From assembly GCF_030540775.2 (NCBI RefSeq), contig NZ_CP141266.1, forward strand, positions 213,501-277,500: a stretch of 64,000 nucleotides of DNA, read 5' to 3'. A model generated the notes under the pieces. The model was not told the DNA's origin and ran no database searches. It was given only the letters and a program-made list of their open reading frames with translations. This document shows, piece after piece, positions 25,401-34,840 of this stretch. This stretch comes from Flavivirga abyssicola. GTDB lineage: Bacteria; Bacteroidota; Bacteroidia; Flavobacteriales; Flavobacteriaceae. A program made the position numbers and the translations under genes. Each line of letters opens with the position of its first letter. The first letter of the stretch is position 1.

Positions 25401-26147
25401 TTATTTGGAAGTTAAATTGTCTACAAGCGACATGATTATATAAAGTAAAATAATAACCGGTATTGCAGCAAACTGCAATACAATTAGTAATACGATACAA
25501 AGTATTATAAAAATGTATCGTGTTGCATTTGTTTTAAAGCTCCAATCTTTAAATTTTAAGGCAAATAGTTTAATATTAGCGTTTAATATGTAGCAACTTA
25601 AAAACGTTAGCCCAATTAAAAACCATTTGTTAAGAATAATAGCATTAATCAAATCATTATTCTGAAACTCCATTATTAATGGTAATGATACTATTAACAA
25701 AGTGTTTGCAGGCGTTGGTAAGCCCTTAAAATAACTTTGTTGTTCGGTATCCAAATTAAAATTTGCCAAACGATATGCAGAAGCCAATGTTACTAATAAC
25801 CCTAAAAGCGGAAGTATTGGTAAATTAAAATCCAACCAATCCGTATTCGAAGACCAATCATTATTTATCTTATCTGAAGTGTTTACAGTTAACGATAGCA
25901 ACTTATACATTATAAGCCCTGGAACTAAACCACTAGTTATCATATCTGCAAGTGAATCCAACTGCAAACCCAATTCACTTTGAACATTTAGTTTTCTGGC
26001 TACAAAACCATCAAAAAAATCAAAAAATATTCCTAGAAAAACAAATAAAGAGGCAGCAATAAAATTATTATCAATCACAAAAATAACCGCAATACTTCCG
26101 CACAATAAGTTTAAAAGCGTTAATACGTTAGGAACATGTTGTTTCAT
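25401..26147 (-). CDS. pssA: CDP-diacylglycerol-serine O-phosphatidyltransferase (phosphatidylserine synthase)
   Basis: With the start at ATG 26147 (MKQHVPNVLTLLNLLCGSIA) the protein has 248 residues. The in-frame ATG at 26201 would add an unconserved polar stretch before the first helix. The complete CDP-alcohol phosphotransferase motif is D43-x2-D46-G47-x2-A50-R51-x8-G60-x3-D64-x3-D68. About seven membrane helices are predicted from hydrophobicity. It transfers phosphatidyl from CDP-diacylglycerol to serine, leading to phosphatidylethanolamine. Confidence 0.93.
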   Translation of the reverse strand: MKQHVPNVLTLLNLLCGSIAVIFVIDNNFIAASLFVFLGIFFDFFDGFVARKLNVQSELGLQLDSLADMITSGLVPGLIMYKLLSLTVNTSDKINNDWSSNTDWLDFNLPILPLLGLLVTLASAYRLANFNLDTEQQSYFKGLPTPANTLLIVSLPLIMEFQNNDLINAIILNKWFLIGLTFLSCYILNANIKLFALKFKDWSFKTNATRYIFIILCIVLLIVLQFAAIPVIILLYIIMSLVDNLTSK

Positions 26148-26437
26148 ATGTAGATTCTTATTGCTATTAATATTTAGGAATTCTTTCGGTAAAAATAACA
26201 AACAATTATTGTGTAAAACAAGAATTAAACAATATCTATTATAATTTCAAGTTTAATAGATTGACAAATTAAGCTAATTTAACTATGAAATAACATACAG
26301 AATAGTTACTGCTTTCCATTTTCACACACTATAATTAATTAACATACGATATGTTATGGAAATTAATGAGCGGATAAATAAAACGAAAAATGAGCAAGTT
26401 TAAATCTGATATTTTATGATTAAATGGGTATTATGTG

Positions 26438-26445
26438 CATCTTTG
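26438..26445 (+). promoter_or_regulatory. Possible -7 box of the PorV/PorQ-family gene (CATCTTTG)
   Basis: CATCTTTG matches TAnnTTTG except for its first base and lies 14 bases before the preferred TTG start. If used, the ATG codons at 26424 and 26433 cannot be start codons because they lie upstream of the transcript start. Confidence 0.3.
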
Positions 26446-26459
26446 TAAAAAAATTGCGA

Positions 26460-27530
26460 TTGAAAAATTACATAACTGCATTGTTTTGTACACTATCTGT
26501 ATCAATATTTAGTCAAACTGTTAGAAAATATTCTAATGAGTTTATGAACATTGGTGTGGATGCTGCTGCTTTGGGTATGAGCAGTGCTGTGACATCTCAT
26601 TCTGCAGACGTTAATTCTGGTTATTGGAATCCTGCTGGTTTATTAAAAATTGAAGACAATCAATTAGCTTTAATGCACTCTAGTTATTTTGCAAATATTG
26701 CTAATTATGACTATGTTGCTTACGCCATGCCTATAGATAAACAAAGTGCTGTGGGTATCTCTTTAATTCGTTTTGCTGTTGATGATATTTTAAATACGAC
26801 TCAACTTATTGATGAACAGGGAAATATTAATTATGATAGAATTAGTTTATTTTCTACAGCAGACTATGGATTAACATTTTCGTATGCAAGGCATCTTCCT
26901 GTACAAGGTTTAAAATATGGTGTAAATGCCAAAGTAATACGGCGAGTTATTGGTGATTTTGCTTCTTCTTGGGGTTTCGGTTTAGATTTTGGGGTACAGT
27001 TTGAATCTAATAACAACTGGAAATTTGGTGTGATGGCTCGTGATATTACCACTACTTTTAATGCTTGGGCTATTGATGAAGATGAATTTGCTAAGATCCA
27101 AAATGCAGTAGCTGGTCAAAATCAAGAATTACCCGAAACTACCGAAATTACCATTCCAAAGTTACAGATAGGTATTTCAAAGCTAATCGATTTTAACTAT
27201 GATTACACATTACTAACAGCATTAAATTTAAATGTTCGTTTTGAAGAAAATAATGACATTATTTCATCATCTTTTGCCAGTGTAAATCCCGCGCTTGGTT
27301 TCGAATTTGGATATATAGACATGGTTTATTTGCGTGCTGGTATGGGAAATTTTCAAAACGAATTACAAATTGATAATTCTGAACAATTAAGCTTTCAACC
27401 TAGTTTTGGTGTAGGCTTTAAATACAATGGTGTTCAAATAGATTATGCTTTTACCGATATTGGAGACCAAAGTGTTGCTTTATATTCAAATGTATTTTCT
27501 TTAAAACTCGATTTCAGTATCTTTAGATAA
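26460..27530 (+). CDS. PorV/PorQ-family outer-membrane beta-barrel protein
   Basis: The preferred start is TTG 26460, which gives MKNYITALFCTLSVSIFSQ, a clean signal peptide; an in-frame ATG lies at 26424. The mature protein of about 335 residues shows the FadL-like PorV/PorQ pattern: 'NIGVDAAALGMSSAVTSHSA', 'NSGYWNPAGLLKIED' and many amphipathic beta strands, ending in a C-terminal Phe-containing strand ('LKLDFSIFR'). PorV and PorQ are parts of the type IX secretion system; this paralogue is not necessarily the secretion component. It lies 13 bases before the DUF4105 gene. Confidence 0.87.
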   Translation: MKNYITALFCTLSVSIFSQTVRKYSNEFMNIGVDAAALGMSSAVTSHSADVNSGYWNPAGLLKIEDNQLALMHSSYFANIANYDYVAYAMPIDKQSAVGISLIRFAVDDILNTTQLIDEQGNINYDRISLFSTADYGLTFSYARHLPVQGLKYGVNAKVIRRVIGDFASSWGFGLDFGVQFESNNNWKFGVMARDITTTFNAWAIDEDEFAKIQNAVAGQNQELPETTEITIPKLQIGISKLIDFNYDYTLLTALNLNVRFEENNDIISSSFASVNPALGFEFGYIDMVYLRAGMGNFQNELQIDNSEQLSFQPSFGVGFKYNGVQIDYAFTDIGDQSVALYSNVFSLKLDFSIFR

Positions 27531-27543
27531 TTTTTTGTTGTAA

Positions 27544-28716
27544 ATGTATAAAACATTATCCTTTTTATTTCTTTTTTTATTTGTTACAATTGGTACAGCT
27601 CAAAAAAACAAATTATCTCCCGAAGCAAATATTAGTGTATTAACTGTTGGTCCTGGATCTTCCCTAAATGACTCTTTTGGACATAGTGCCTTCAGAATTC
27701 ATGACCGGTTACATGGTATTGATTTAGTTTATGGTTATGGCGAATACGATTTTGGTGCACCAAATTTTTACTTAAAATTTGCCCAAGGAAAACTCAATTA
27801 TTTAATAAGTAAAGACAAATTTCAGCGATTTTATCAAGTTTATAAATTCTATAATAGAACTGTAAAAGAACAGGTTTTAAACCTTTCTCAAGAAGAAAAA
27901 CAAAAGCTTTACGACTTTCTAATAAATAATTACAAACCGGAAAACAGAAGGTATTTATATGATTTCTTTTTTGACAATTGTGCTACAAGAATTAAGGATG
28001 TTGCTAATATTAGTTTAAATAATACTATTGTTTTCAATGCTCCTAAAGATTATAAAGAAGCTACCTTTAGAACTTTAATTCAAAATAACCTTAATAAAAA
28101 TTCTTGGGGAAGTTTAGGTATAGATATTTGCTTAGGTTCTGTAATAGACAAAAAGGCTACAGCAGAAGAACATATGTTCTTACCTGAGAACATTTACAAG
28201 TTTTTTGATTCTGCATTAATAAAAAATAGTGATATACCCTTAGTAAAAGAAAGTCGCGTTTTATATTCTAAAAAAGAAACTCCAAAACCAAATACTTTTT
28301 TTACAAGTCCACTATTTATTTTAGGTATTTTGGGTGGATTCATTCTTTTTATAACTTATAAAGATTACAAAAAAAAGAAACAAAGTATATGGTTAGATGT
28401 TACACTTTTTAGCATCACAGGAATTATAGGTATTTTATTGTTGTTGCTTTGGTTTGCAACCGATCATAAAGGTACGCATCAAAATTATAATTTGCTTTGG
28501 GCTTGCGTTCTTAATATTTTAGTTATTCAACAATTAGTTAAGAAAAAAGTAAACGGTTGGTTTATTAAATATTTGAAGTTTTTAGTAATTCTATTATGCC
28601 TATTAACTCTACATTGGAGTCTTGGTGTACAAGTATTCGCTATTGGCTTAATTCCTTTACTAATAGCCTTATTTATTAGGTATATTTATTTAATTTCTTA
28701 CTACAATAACGGATAG
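27544..28716 (+). CDS. Lnb/DUF4105 domain membrane protein
   Basis: This 390-residue protein has a signal peptide (about 1-19) and then a periplasmic Lnb N-terminal/DUF4105 domain with candidate catalytic residues His in 'NDSFGHSAFRIHD' (about 47) and Cys in 'FFDNCATRIKDVA' (about 145). Four to five membrane helices follow in the C-terminal third (about 255-385). The His/Cys arrangement recalls a papain-like or NlpC fold, which is inference. The gene is co-transcribed with the PorV/PorQ-family gene. Confidence 0.85.
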   Translation: MYKTLSFLFLFLFVTIGTAQKNKLSPEANISVLTVGPGSSLNDSFGHSAFRIHDRLHGIDLVYGYGEYDFGAPNFYLKFAQGKLNYLISKDKFQRFYQVYKFYNRTVKEQVLNLSQEEKQKLYDFLINNYKPENRRYLYDFFFDNCATRIKDVANISLNNTIVFNAPKDYKEATFRTLIQNNLNKNSWGSLGIDICLGSVIDKKATAEEHMFLPENIYKFFDSALIKNSDIPLVKESRVLYSKKETPKPNTFFTSPLFILGILGGFILFITYKDYKKKKQSIWLDVTLFSITGIIGILLLLLWFATDHKGTHQNYNLLWACVLNILVIQQLVKKKVNGWFIKYLKFLVILLCLLTLHWSLGVQVFAIGLIPLLIALFIRYIYLISYYNNG

Positions 28717-28766
28717 TTATTTATCTCAAAATTTATTTTTGTATCTATATGTAAGATAAGTAAAAG

Positions 28767-28808
28767 ACTGAATACTGCTACTGCAAACTGATGACTGAAT
28801 GACTACTG
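28767..28808. repeat. Degenerate period-7 ACTG repeat overlapping a gene end
   Basis: ACTG recurs at 28767, 28774, 28780, 28787, 28794 and 28805, with spacing of 7 with slips of 6 and 11. It runs into the last codons of the sugar-transferase gene, whose stop is at 28803. The units (ACTGAAT, ACTGATG) resemble the GACTGAA unit near recQ. Confidence 0.6.
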
Positions 28809-30194
28809 TCCTCTAAAGAAAATCATGGTGCTTATCGTTTTTACCAAAATATTTACATCAAGGAAAAAGCTTTTGTGCTTGATATAATATAAATCGTATT
28901 GTAATTTTAGTAAACTATCATCAACCGAAGATCCGTATCTGGTTTTAACCTGCGCCCAACCTGTAAGACCTGGTTTAATAATATGCCGCGTTTCGTAAAA
29001 AGGTAATAATTGTGATAATTCTTTAACGAAAAATGGACGTTCTGGTCTGGGACCAATTATACTCATATCACCCTTTAATATGTTAAAAAATTGAGGAATC
29101 TCGTCTAATCTAGAATGCCTTAAAAACTTACCGAAAAATGTAATTCTTACATCTCCTTTTTGAGCCCAAACTGCTCCAGCTTTTTCGGCATTTTTAATCA
29201 TGGTTCTATACTTCAAAATCTTAAAAGGTTTACCGTTTTTTCCAATCCTATCTTGGGTATAAAAAAGTGGACCTCGATTGGCTATAACGTTCCCTATTAA
29301 AATAAATGGTAAAAACATGACGCCTATTAAGATCCCAATTATGGAAATAATAATATCAAAAAATCTACGAAAAAACAGGTACAATTTATTTTGATTACTT
29401 CTACTAAATGGAAAATACTTATAAAAATCTTTTCCTACAAATTGTACTGGTATGCGTTGTGCTAAATCTTCATATACTTGTGTATATTCTTTTATTGAAA
29501 ACCCTTCTTCTAAAAGCGAAATGAGTGAGTAATAAATCTCTGAAGTAATAGATTCGGAATTATAACTTGCTACTACAATTTCTGTTATGTTTTCATCTTT
29601 AATTACTTGACGTATCTGATTTGGTTTATACTCTGCAACAGCATTAAATTTAATCGACTCTAAACTGTTCAAATCACAATTAATAAAGCCCACGATTTTA
29701 TAATTAGGATCTGAATTATTAAAAGCTTCGACAATAGTTTCAATATTAGAAGTTTCTCCAATAATTAACACTTTTTTATAAAACCTAGGTGAAATAATAA
29801 ACGATACATACGCAAACCTCCACAAAAATAGCGCTACAAATATTGCAAAATAAAAATAGAGTATTTGTAAACGATTATCTGGTAATACAGGCGTGAAAAA
29901 CGGGGTTAAGAAGTAAAATAAGACTGTAATTGAAACCGTAACAACTATACTGGCAAAAATTTTCTCAATTTTGCTGGATTTTTGTAAATCGTAAAGTTCA
30001 AAAATAGTTCCAAATATTGATATATATAAAATAAGGATAAGAGTCCATGTCCAATTTTCTTTTGTTATAGCAAAATAATCAAAATCAAATGTATTACTGA
30101 CAAAATATAGCACGATCAATATTGAAACAATATCGAAAATGCGCAGTAAAACTTTACGTTCTGAAATATTAAAATGAATACTGCGGTTAGACAT
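28803..30194 (-). CDS. Polyprenyl-phosphate sugar phosphotransferase (WcaJ/WbaP-type)
   Basis: This 463-residue protein has four N-terminal membrane helices, a CoA-binding/Rossmann-like region with 'KVLIIGETSNIETIVEAFNN' (about 137) and a further membrane segment at about 275-300. The bacterial sugar-transferase domain carries 'FKILKYRTMIKNAEKAGAVW', 'LDEIPQFFNILKGDMSIIGP' and 'RPERP'. Such enzymes attach the first sugar-1-phosphate to undecaprenyl phosphate, starting repeat-unit assembly. It is the promoter-distal gene of the polysaccharide locus and probably defines the reducing-end sugar. Confidence 0.93.
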   Translation of the reverse strand: MSNRSIHFNISERKVLLRIFDIVSILIVLYFVSNTFDFDYFAITKENWTWTLILILYISIFGTIFELYDLQKSSKIEKIFASIVVTVSITVLFYFLTPFFTPVLPDNRLQILYFYFAIFVALFLWRFAYVSFIISPRFYKKVLIIGETSNIETIVEAFNNSDPNYKIVGFINCDLNSLESIKFNAVAEYKPNQIRQVIKDENITEIVVASYNSESITSEIYYSLISLLEEGFSIKEYTQVYEDLAQRIPVQFVGKDFYKYFPFSRSNQNKLYLFFRRFFDIIISIIGILIGVMFLPFILIGNVIANRGPLFYTQDRIGKNGKPFKILKYRTMIKNAEKAGAVWAQKGDVRITFFGKFLRHSRLDEIPQFFNILKGDMSIIGPRPERPFFVKELSQLLPFYETRHIIKPGLTGWAQVKTRYGSSVDDSLLKLQYDLYYIKHKSFFLDVNILVKTISTMIFFRGQ

Positions 30195-30250
30195 TTTTAC
30201 GAATAAAATGAAAGATGATAAAGATAACTATATTCATATTAAGCGAAAAT

Positions 30251-31258
30251 TTATTTTAACACTTTATTCCATTGGTTTTTAACAATATTCCAATCTAACT
30301 GTTCTGCCTTTTTTCTGGCATTTATAGCTATTACATTTGATTCTTTTGGTGAATTTAATAATTCTTGAATCGCTTTAATAAATACTTTTTCTGAATTTGG
30401 TTTTACCAAAATACCTGTAAGTTTATCTTCTATTAGAAAAGGCATACCTCCCACATTTGTAGATATAACAGGTAATCCTAAAGCCATTGCTTCAATAACA
30501 CTAACAGGCATATTATCAAAATTAGTAGTATTAATAAAAATATTATAATCCTTAGATAGCTCTATCCATTCTTTTTTTGAAAGTTTTCCTGTAATATTTA
30601 CTTCTACTTTTAGCTCCTTTGCATAATCTATAGCTTCTTGCATAGTTCCATCGCTATCCGGACCAACCATACAAAGTTCTGCATCTATATTAATATCATT
30701 TAAACCTTTTAAAATCTTAATCGCTAATAAAGGATTATATATTTTTGAAAATGAACGTACCCATAACAGTTTAACTTTATCAAAAGTTCTTTCTTTAAAT
30801 ATATAGTTACTAAGCTCTATTGAGTTTGGGATGCAAACGATATTACTATACCCTAAATCTTCAAAATTTGATTTTATATATTCCGACGGGGCTACATTTT
30901 TATAGGCATAATTAAATATTGCTTTTGATAATTTGGGTGATTTCTTTAGTCGAACTGGTAAATTACCTCCATGTAGAATAGGAATATATGGTAGTTTAAG
31001 AAATCTACATAATTGACTTACAAAAAATGCATAATAAAAATTTAATGTGCTGTAAGTGTCAATTAAAACAAAGTCTATATTTTTCCTATATGTAAAGCAT
31101 GTCCAAAGCATATGTAGTAACCTAAGAACAATGTTCCTTTTTCTAGATGCCGAAAACACTTTATACCCTTCTCTTATAAATAAAAGCCCTAATATGTCTA
31201 CAGAAGACTTATTGCCTATATTATTGAACTGGTTCCCTATGTAAAGTAAACTTTTCAA
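30251..31258 (-). CDS. Glycosyltransferase family 4 (GT-B)
   Basis: This 335-residue protein has the C-terminal GT4 Rossmann domain: 'KVKLLWVRSFSKIYNPLLAI', 'GKLSKKEWIELSKDYNIFIN', 'NMPVSVIEAMALGLPVIST' and 'NVGGMPFLI', with the EAM motif Glu. The N-terminal half is a fairly standard GT-B acceptor domain. The donor sugar is unknown. Its ATG follows the polymerase/ligase stop immediately (0-1 base), so the genes are translationally linked. Confidence 0.9.
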   Translation of the reverse strand: MKSLLYIGNQFNNIGNKSSVDILGLLFIREGYKVFSASRKRNIVLRLLHMLWTCFTYRKNIDFVLIDTYSTLNFYYAFFVSQLCRFLKLPYIPILHGGNLPVRLKKSPKLSKAIFNYAYKNVAPSEYIKSNFEDLGYSNIVCIPNSIELSNYIFKERTFDKVKLLWVRSFSKIYNPLLAIKILKGLNDINIDAELCMVGPDSDGTMQEAIDYAKELKVEVNITGKLSKKEWIELSKDYNIFINTTNFDNMPVSVIEAMALGLPVISTNVGGMPFLIEDKLTGILVKPNSEKVFIKAIQELLNSPKESNVIAINARKKAEQLDWNIVKNQWNKVLK

Positions 31259-32632
31259 TTACTCGGTTAGATGTGTTTTATTTCGAAATCGCTCAATTCT
31301 TTTCTTAGTTTTAAGGTTGTAATTAACATGCAATAAACTTAACCCATAAATAAACGCTGGAGCAGCAATTCGCATAGACGAATGATTTATTGTTAAAAAC
31401 CAAAATATATAGCATGAATAGAAGAAAATGTTCGACTTATTTTTAAATCGCAATGATAAAGGTGTCATTAATAAAATCAAAAATGCAACCAAACCGATTA
31501 AGCCGTGTTCCGATAAAATACGACTTATTTCATTATGAGATGCTGCTTCAACTCCCTCTTTTTGTTTTCTTAACTCTTTAATTTTACCTACACCTACACC
31601 TAATATTGGATTATTAAAAAACTCAGCTAATTCAAAAAAAACTAAATCAGTTCTACCAGTAGAAATATCAGCTTTTTCACGTCCTAATGCGTCTTCATTA
31701 GCATATCTTCTCTCTATAAGCCCATTAGTTTGAAGTGAAGAGTATAACCAAATACACATACCAATCCCAGCAAATGTAAATACTAGTTTAGTAATCCTAA
31801 CTTTACTTTTAATATTAACCTTTTTAAAATAAAAATAAACAAAGACTATTATCATAAATAAAGCTGTTATAACTCCTCCTCTACTAAAAGTTACAACTGC
31901 TCTGTAACTTAATACACCTAATAACAACCCATTAATTATTTTAAGAAATAAAGAGGGGGAAAGCATGAAAAAACGAATACTAAAAACAAACATTCCTAAC
32001 CCCAATACAGTAGATACTTGATTTGGCCCAAAACCTCCTGAAGCAGCATAGTTAGAACCTGTACCTGTAATAATTTCTCTTAGGTCTGGAGTAAATAAAA
32101 ACAAATAAGTTGTAGCTGCTATTAAAGGTAGTCCTATTGATAAAAATATTCTATGGAAATCTTGATAAGCTACTTTTCGTTTATAACAAAACATAGCAAC
32201 TATTCCTAAACAGACTGGTCCACTTAAATTAAAAGTAATGGCTGTCCTTATGGTTGTTTGCTCCGTAATATTAAATCCGGCAATTAATATTCCAGGAATA
32301 AGCAGAAAAATATAAAGGATATAAGGTATTGGCTGTTTACCAAACCCAATTGTTACAAATCCAATTATACTAAATAAAATCACTAAATATTTAGACGTTT
32401 CGTATAAAAAGTTACCTCCAGTCATTCTAAGGAAAACCTCTGCACCAACTACATAACCACAAGCAATCAATACTTGTAAAGCTTTTTCTTGTTGTCTTGC
32501 TTTTAATATAGTATTAGTAAAATAAACGAAAATAGCAAGTAAATATACTTTTGAGAATACAGGAGATAAATAAATAGCCAATCCAATTAAGACGTGTAAA
32601 CCAATTATTTTTATATAATTAAAGCTTTTCAA
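31259..32632 (-). CDS. O-antigen polymerase/ligase-like membrane protein (Wzy_C family)
   Basis: This 457-residue polytopic protein has about eleven hydrophobic segments and the Wzy_C signature in its largest loop: 'DLVFFELAEFFNNPILGVGV' and 'GVEAASHNEISRILSEHGLI'. The family contains both WaaL-type O-antigen ligases and Wzy polymerases; sequence alone does not separate them. In this locus it is a natural candidate for the Wzy polymerase. It overlaps the upstream GT4 gene by 4 bases (ATGA). Confidence 0.88.
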   Translation of the reverse strand: MKSFNYIKIIGLHVLIGLAIYLSPVFSKVYLLAIFVYFTNTILKARQQEKALQVLIACGYVVGAEVFLRMTGGNFLYETSKYLVILFSIIGFVTIGFGKQPIPYILYIFLLIPGILIAGFNITEQTTIRTAITFNLSGPVCLGIVAMFCYKRKVAYQDFHRIFLSIGLPLIAATTYLFLFTPDLREIITGTGSNYAASGGFGPNQVSTVLGLGMFVFSIRFFMLSPSLFLKIINGLLLGVLSYRAVVTFSRGGVITALFMIIVFVYFYFKKVNIKSKVRITKLVFTFAGIGMCIWLYSSLQTNGLIERRYANEDALGREKADISTGRTDLVFFELAEFFNNPILGVGVGKIKELRKQKEGVEAASHNEISRILSEHGLIGLVAFLILLMTPLSLRFKNKSNIFFYSCYIFWFLTINHSSMRIAAPAFIYGLSLLHVNYNLKTKKRIERFRNKTHLTE

Positions 32633-33711
32633 TTTAAACTAATATAGGTTTTGTAAACTTTTAAAATATTGTGTAATTGAGATTTTTCTGAATAATTATT
32701 TTGAATATGCTTCTTATATCGAGAAGCGTGCATATTTCTCAACTCTTTTTGCTCAATATACGAAGATATGGCTTTAGACAAATCTTTTACCGCTGAAGCA
32801 TCAACTAATAATCCATTATAATTATTTGTTATAACAGTTTTGCACTCACCAACATTTGTTGCTATAACCGCTAAATTAGACAAGCCATATTCTAACAACG
32901 CCAAAGGTAAACCTTCAGATTTTGAAGACAACACTCCAATATTGCATTGACTTAGAATATTAAAAACGTCTGGTTTACTATCATATAAAAAAACACTACT
33001 TGTAATATCAAGTTCTTTTATTTTATTCTCGACGAATTGATAATAATCATCATTAAAATTTTTGCCTACGCAATGTAATGACCATCCTGGATGTAATTTA
33101 ATAACTTCTTTAAAAGCCCTTAGTAATGTAATATGATCTTTTTGAGATCTAAAGTTTGCTAAGCATACTATACGTTTATTGGGCGTTCCTTTTAAAATTG
33201 TAACAGCTTTAATAGTGTTTATAGTTGCAAAATTTGGTAAATAAGAAATACTTTTAGTTTTTAAATTTTGTTTTGCCCAAACTTCTAATACTTTATTAAC
33301 ACTGAATATATGCACGAAATATTTCGAGCAAAATCGTAATACTCCATATTTTCTGTCCTGTAGAAATTCAGTATTTCCATAATGGTCGTGCCATACTATT
33401 AAAAGTTTTTGATTTAGTAATTTTACAATCGTTGCTAAAAAAAAAGATGAAGAATGTGCATGAATGACATCTATTTTATGTTTCCTAACAAAAGTATATA
33501 AACGTTTTATGGCTTTAACATCTATAGTTTTCGTTTTATTTAAAAATAGATATTGAACTTTTATACATATATCTTCTTTTAAAAGACCTTCTTTTCTTGT
33601 AGCACACAAAAAAGAGGTCTCTATTTCGTTAGATAAGGCATTCGCTAAATTTACAGCAACACGTTCCGCTCCTCCCGATTCTAAAGTATCTATAAGTTGT
33701 AATACTCTCAT
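32629..33711 (-). CDS. Glycosyltransferase family 4
   Basis: This 360-residue GT-B enzyme opens 'MRVLQLIDTLESGGAERVAV', a classic GT4 N-terminus. The C-terminal donor domain has 'RIVCLANFRSQKDHITLLRA', 'ILSQCNIGVLSSKSEGLPLA' and 'LLEYGLSNLAVIATNVGE'. It transfers an activated sugar onto the growing lipid-linked unit; the sugar is not predictable. It abuts its neighbours with no gap, as part of a tight block. Confidence 0.92.
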   Translation of the reverse strand: MRVLQLIDTLESGGAERVAVNLANALSNEIETSFLCATRKEGLLKEDICIKVQYLFLNKTKTIDVKAIKRLYTFVRKHKIDVIHAHSSSFFLATIVKLLNQKLLIVWHDHYGNTEFLQDRKYGVLRFCSKYFVHIFSVNKVLEVWAKQNLKTKSISYLPNFATINTIKAVTILKGTPNKRIVCLANFRSQKDHITLLRAFKEVIKLHPGWSLHCVGKNFNDDYYQFVENKIKELDITSSVFLYDSKPDVFNILSQCNIGVLSSKSEGLPLALLEYGLSNLAVIATNVGECKTVITNNYNGLLVDASAVKDLSKAISSYIEQKELRNMHASRYKKHIQNNYSEKSQLHNILKVYKTYISLN

Positions 33712-34830
33712 TTAGGGCTTTAATAATTTAATAATTTCATCTTCAAAAGTATCCAAAGTATAGTTTTGAGACCAAGTTGACGCTCTATTAGATATTAATT
33801 GTAATTCCTCTTTATCCTCTAATTGACTTTTAATAGTGTTGACAGCAATGTTTAAATCTGATTCAATTAAAATACCTCTTTCTCCATAATCTAACATAAA
33901 TGGTACACAAGAAATAGATGTTACTATAGGAATAGTACCAAAAAACATAGCTTCAGCGACTGCTTTAGGCCAGCCTTCAGATTTTGAAGGCAATATTAAA
34001 AAATGTGCTCTTTTTAGGGCTTCTTTAACAACTCTTTTTTCTTTATTCCCATAAAGTCTAACAACTTCTTTCAATTTATTAATATCTATATAATTCTGCA
34101 ATGCTTCTTTTAAAATACCTTCACCGTATAAATTCAAAGATACTTTTCTGCCTTGCTTATGCAAAGATTCTATAATTTTAATAGCCTGCATCGGTCTTTT
34201 TCCTTCTACAAGACTACCAATGAAAAGAAATTCTAAACTTTTGGAATAATCACGAATTTTAGGAACCTCTATTTCGCTTTTACTATAAGTCGCTGTAAAA
34301 AACGATTTTATATTTTGTGTTTTATTTTGCCAATCTCCGTAGACTAAAGCTGTCATGTTTTTAGTAAAAAAAGTATTGGTAAGCATCCATTTTTGAAACC
34401 TATAGCTTAAAGGTTGTTTGGCTCTAGAATCCCAATTACCAGCATATTTAGCCGTTTTTATTTTATTTGGGAAGAAAATTTGAACTAAACATCCAAGTAA
34501 TCCTATATTTCCTGGGCAACGTAAATGTATATGATCTGCTTTACGGCAAGCTTGAAAAATAGTCATGAAAATAAAAGGTATTCTAATAAGGGAAATAAAT
34601 GCCTTTTTTATACTAGTAAACTGGATGGATGGAATCTTTTTAAAACTAAAATTAGAATGTTTATAATCTAAGTCAATAGCATTTTTATTTTCTAAAACGA
34701 TAGGTGCTACAATTTGTACTTCATCAACATGTTTTAACCATAGGTTCATTTCACGTACATAGGGTCCATAAGCAGAAATAATTTTACCATCTAATTTATG
34801 TTGAACATGAGTGATAATTAAAAATTTCAT
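33712..34830 (-). CDS. Glycosyltransferase family 4
   Basis: This 372-residue protein has 'DHIHLRCPGNIGLLGCLVQI' in the N-terminal half and the GT4 donor domain in the C-terminal half ('FLFIGSLVEGKRPMQAIKII' and 'FLILPSKSEGWPKAVAEAMF' followed by 'GTIPIVTSISCVP'). The Glu of the EAM motif is present. Donor and acceptor are unknown. The stop is directly followed by the start of the next gene downstream. Confidence 0.9.
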   Translation of the reverse strand: MKFLIITHVQHKLDGKIISAYGPYVREMNLWLKHVDEVQIVAPIVLENKNAIDLDYKHSNFSFKKIPSIQFTSIKKAFISLIRIPFIFMTIFQACRKADHIHLRCPGNIGLLGCLVQIFFPNKIKTAKYAGNWDSRAKQPLSYRFQKWMLTNTFFTKNMTALVYGDWQNKTQNIKSFFTATYSKSEIEVPKIRDYSKSLEFLFIGSLVEGKRPMQAIKIIESLHKQGRKVSLNLYGEGILKEALQNYIDINKLKEVVRLYGNKEKRVVKEALKRAHFLILPSKSEGWPKAVAEAMFFGTIPIVTSISCVPFMLDYGERGILIESDLNIAVNTIKSQLEDKEELQLISNRASTWSQNYTLDTFEDEIIKLLKP

Positions 34831-34840
34831 TTTTTAATAT

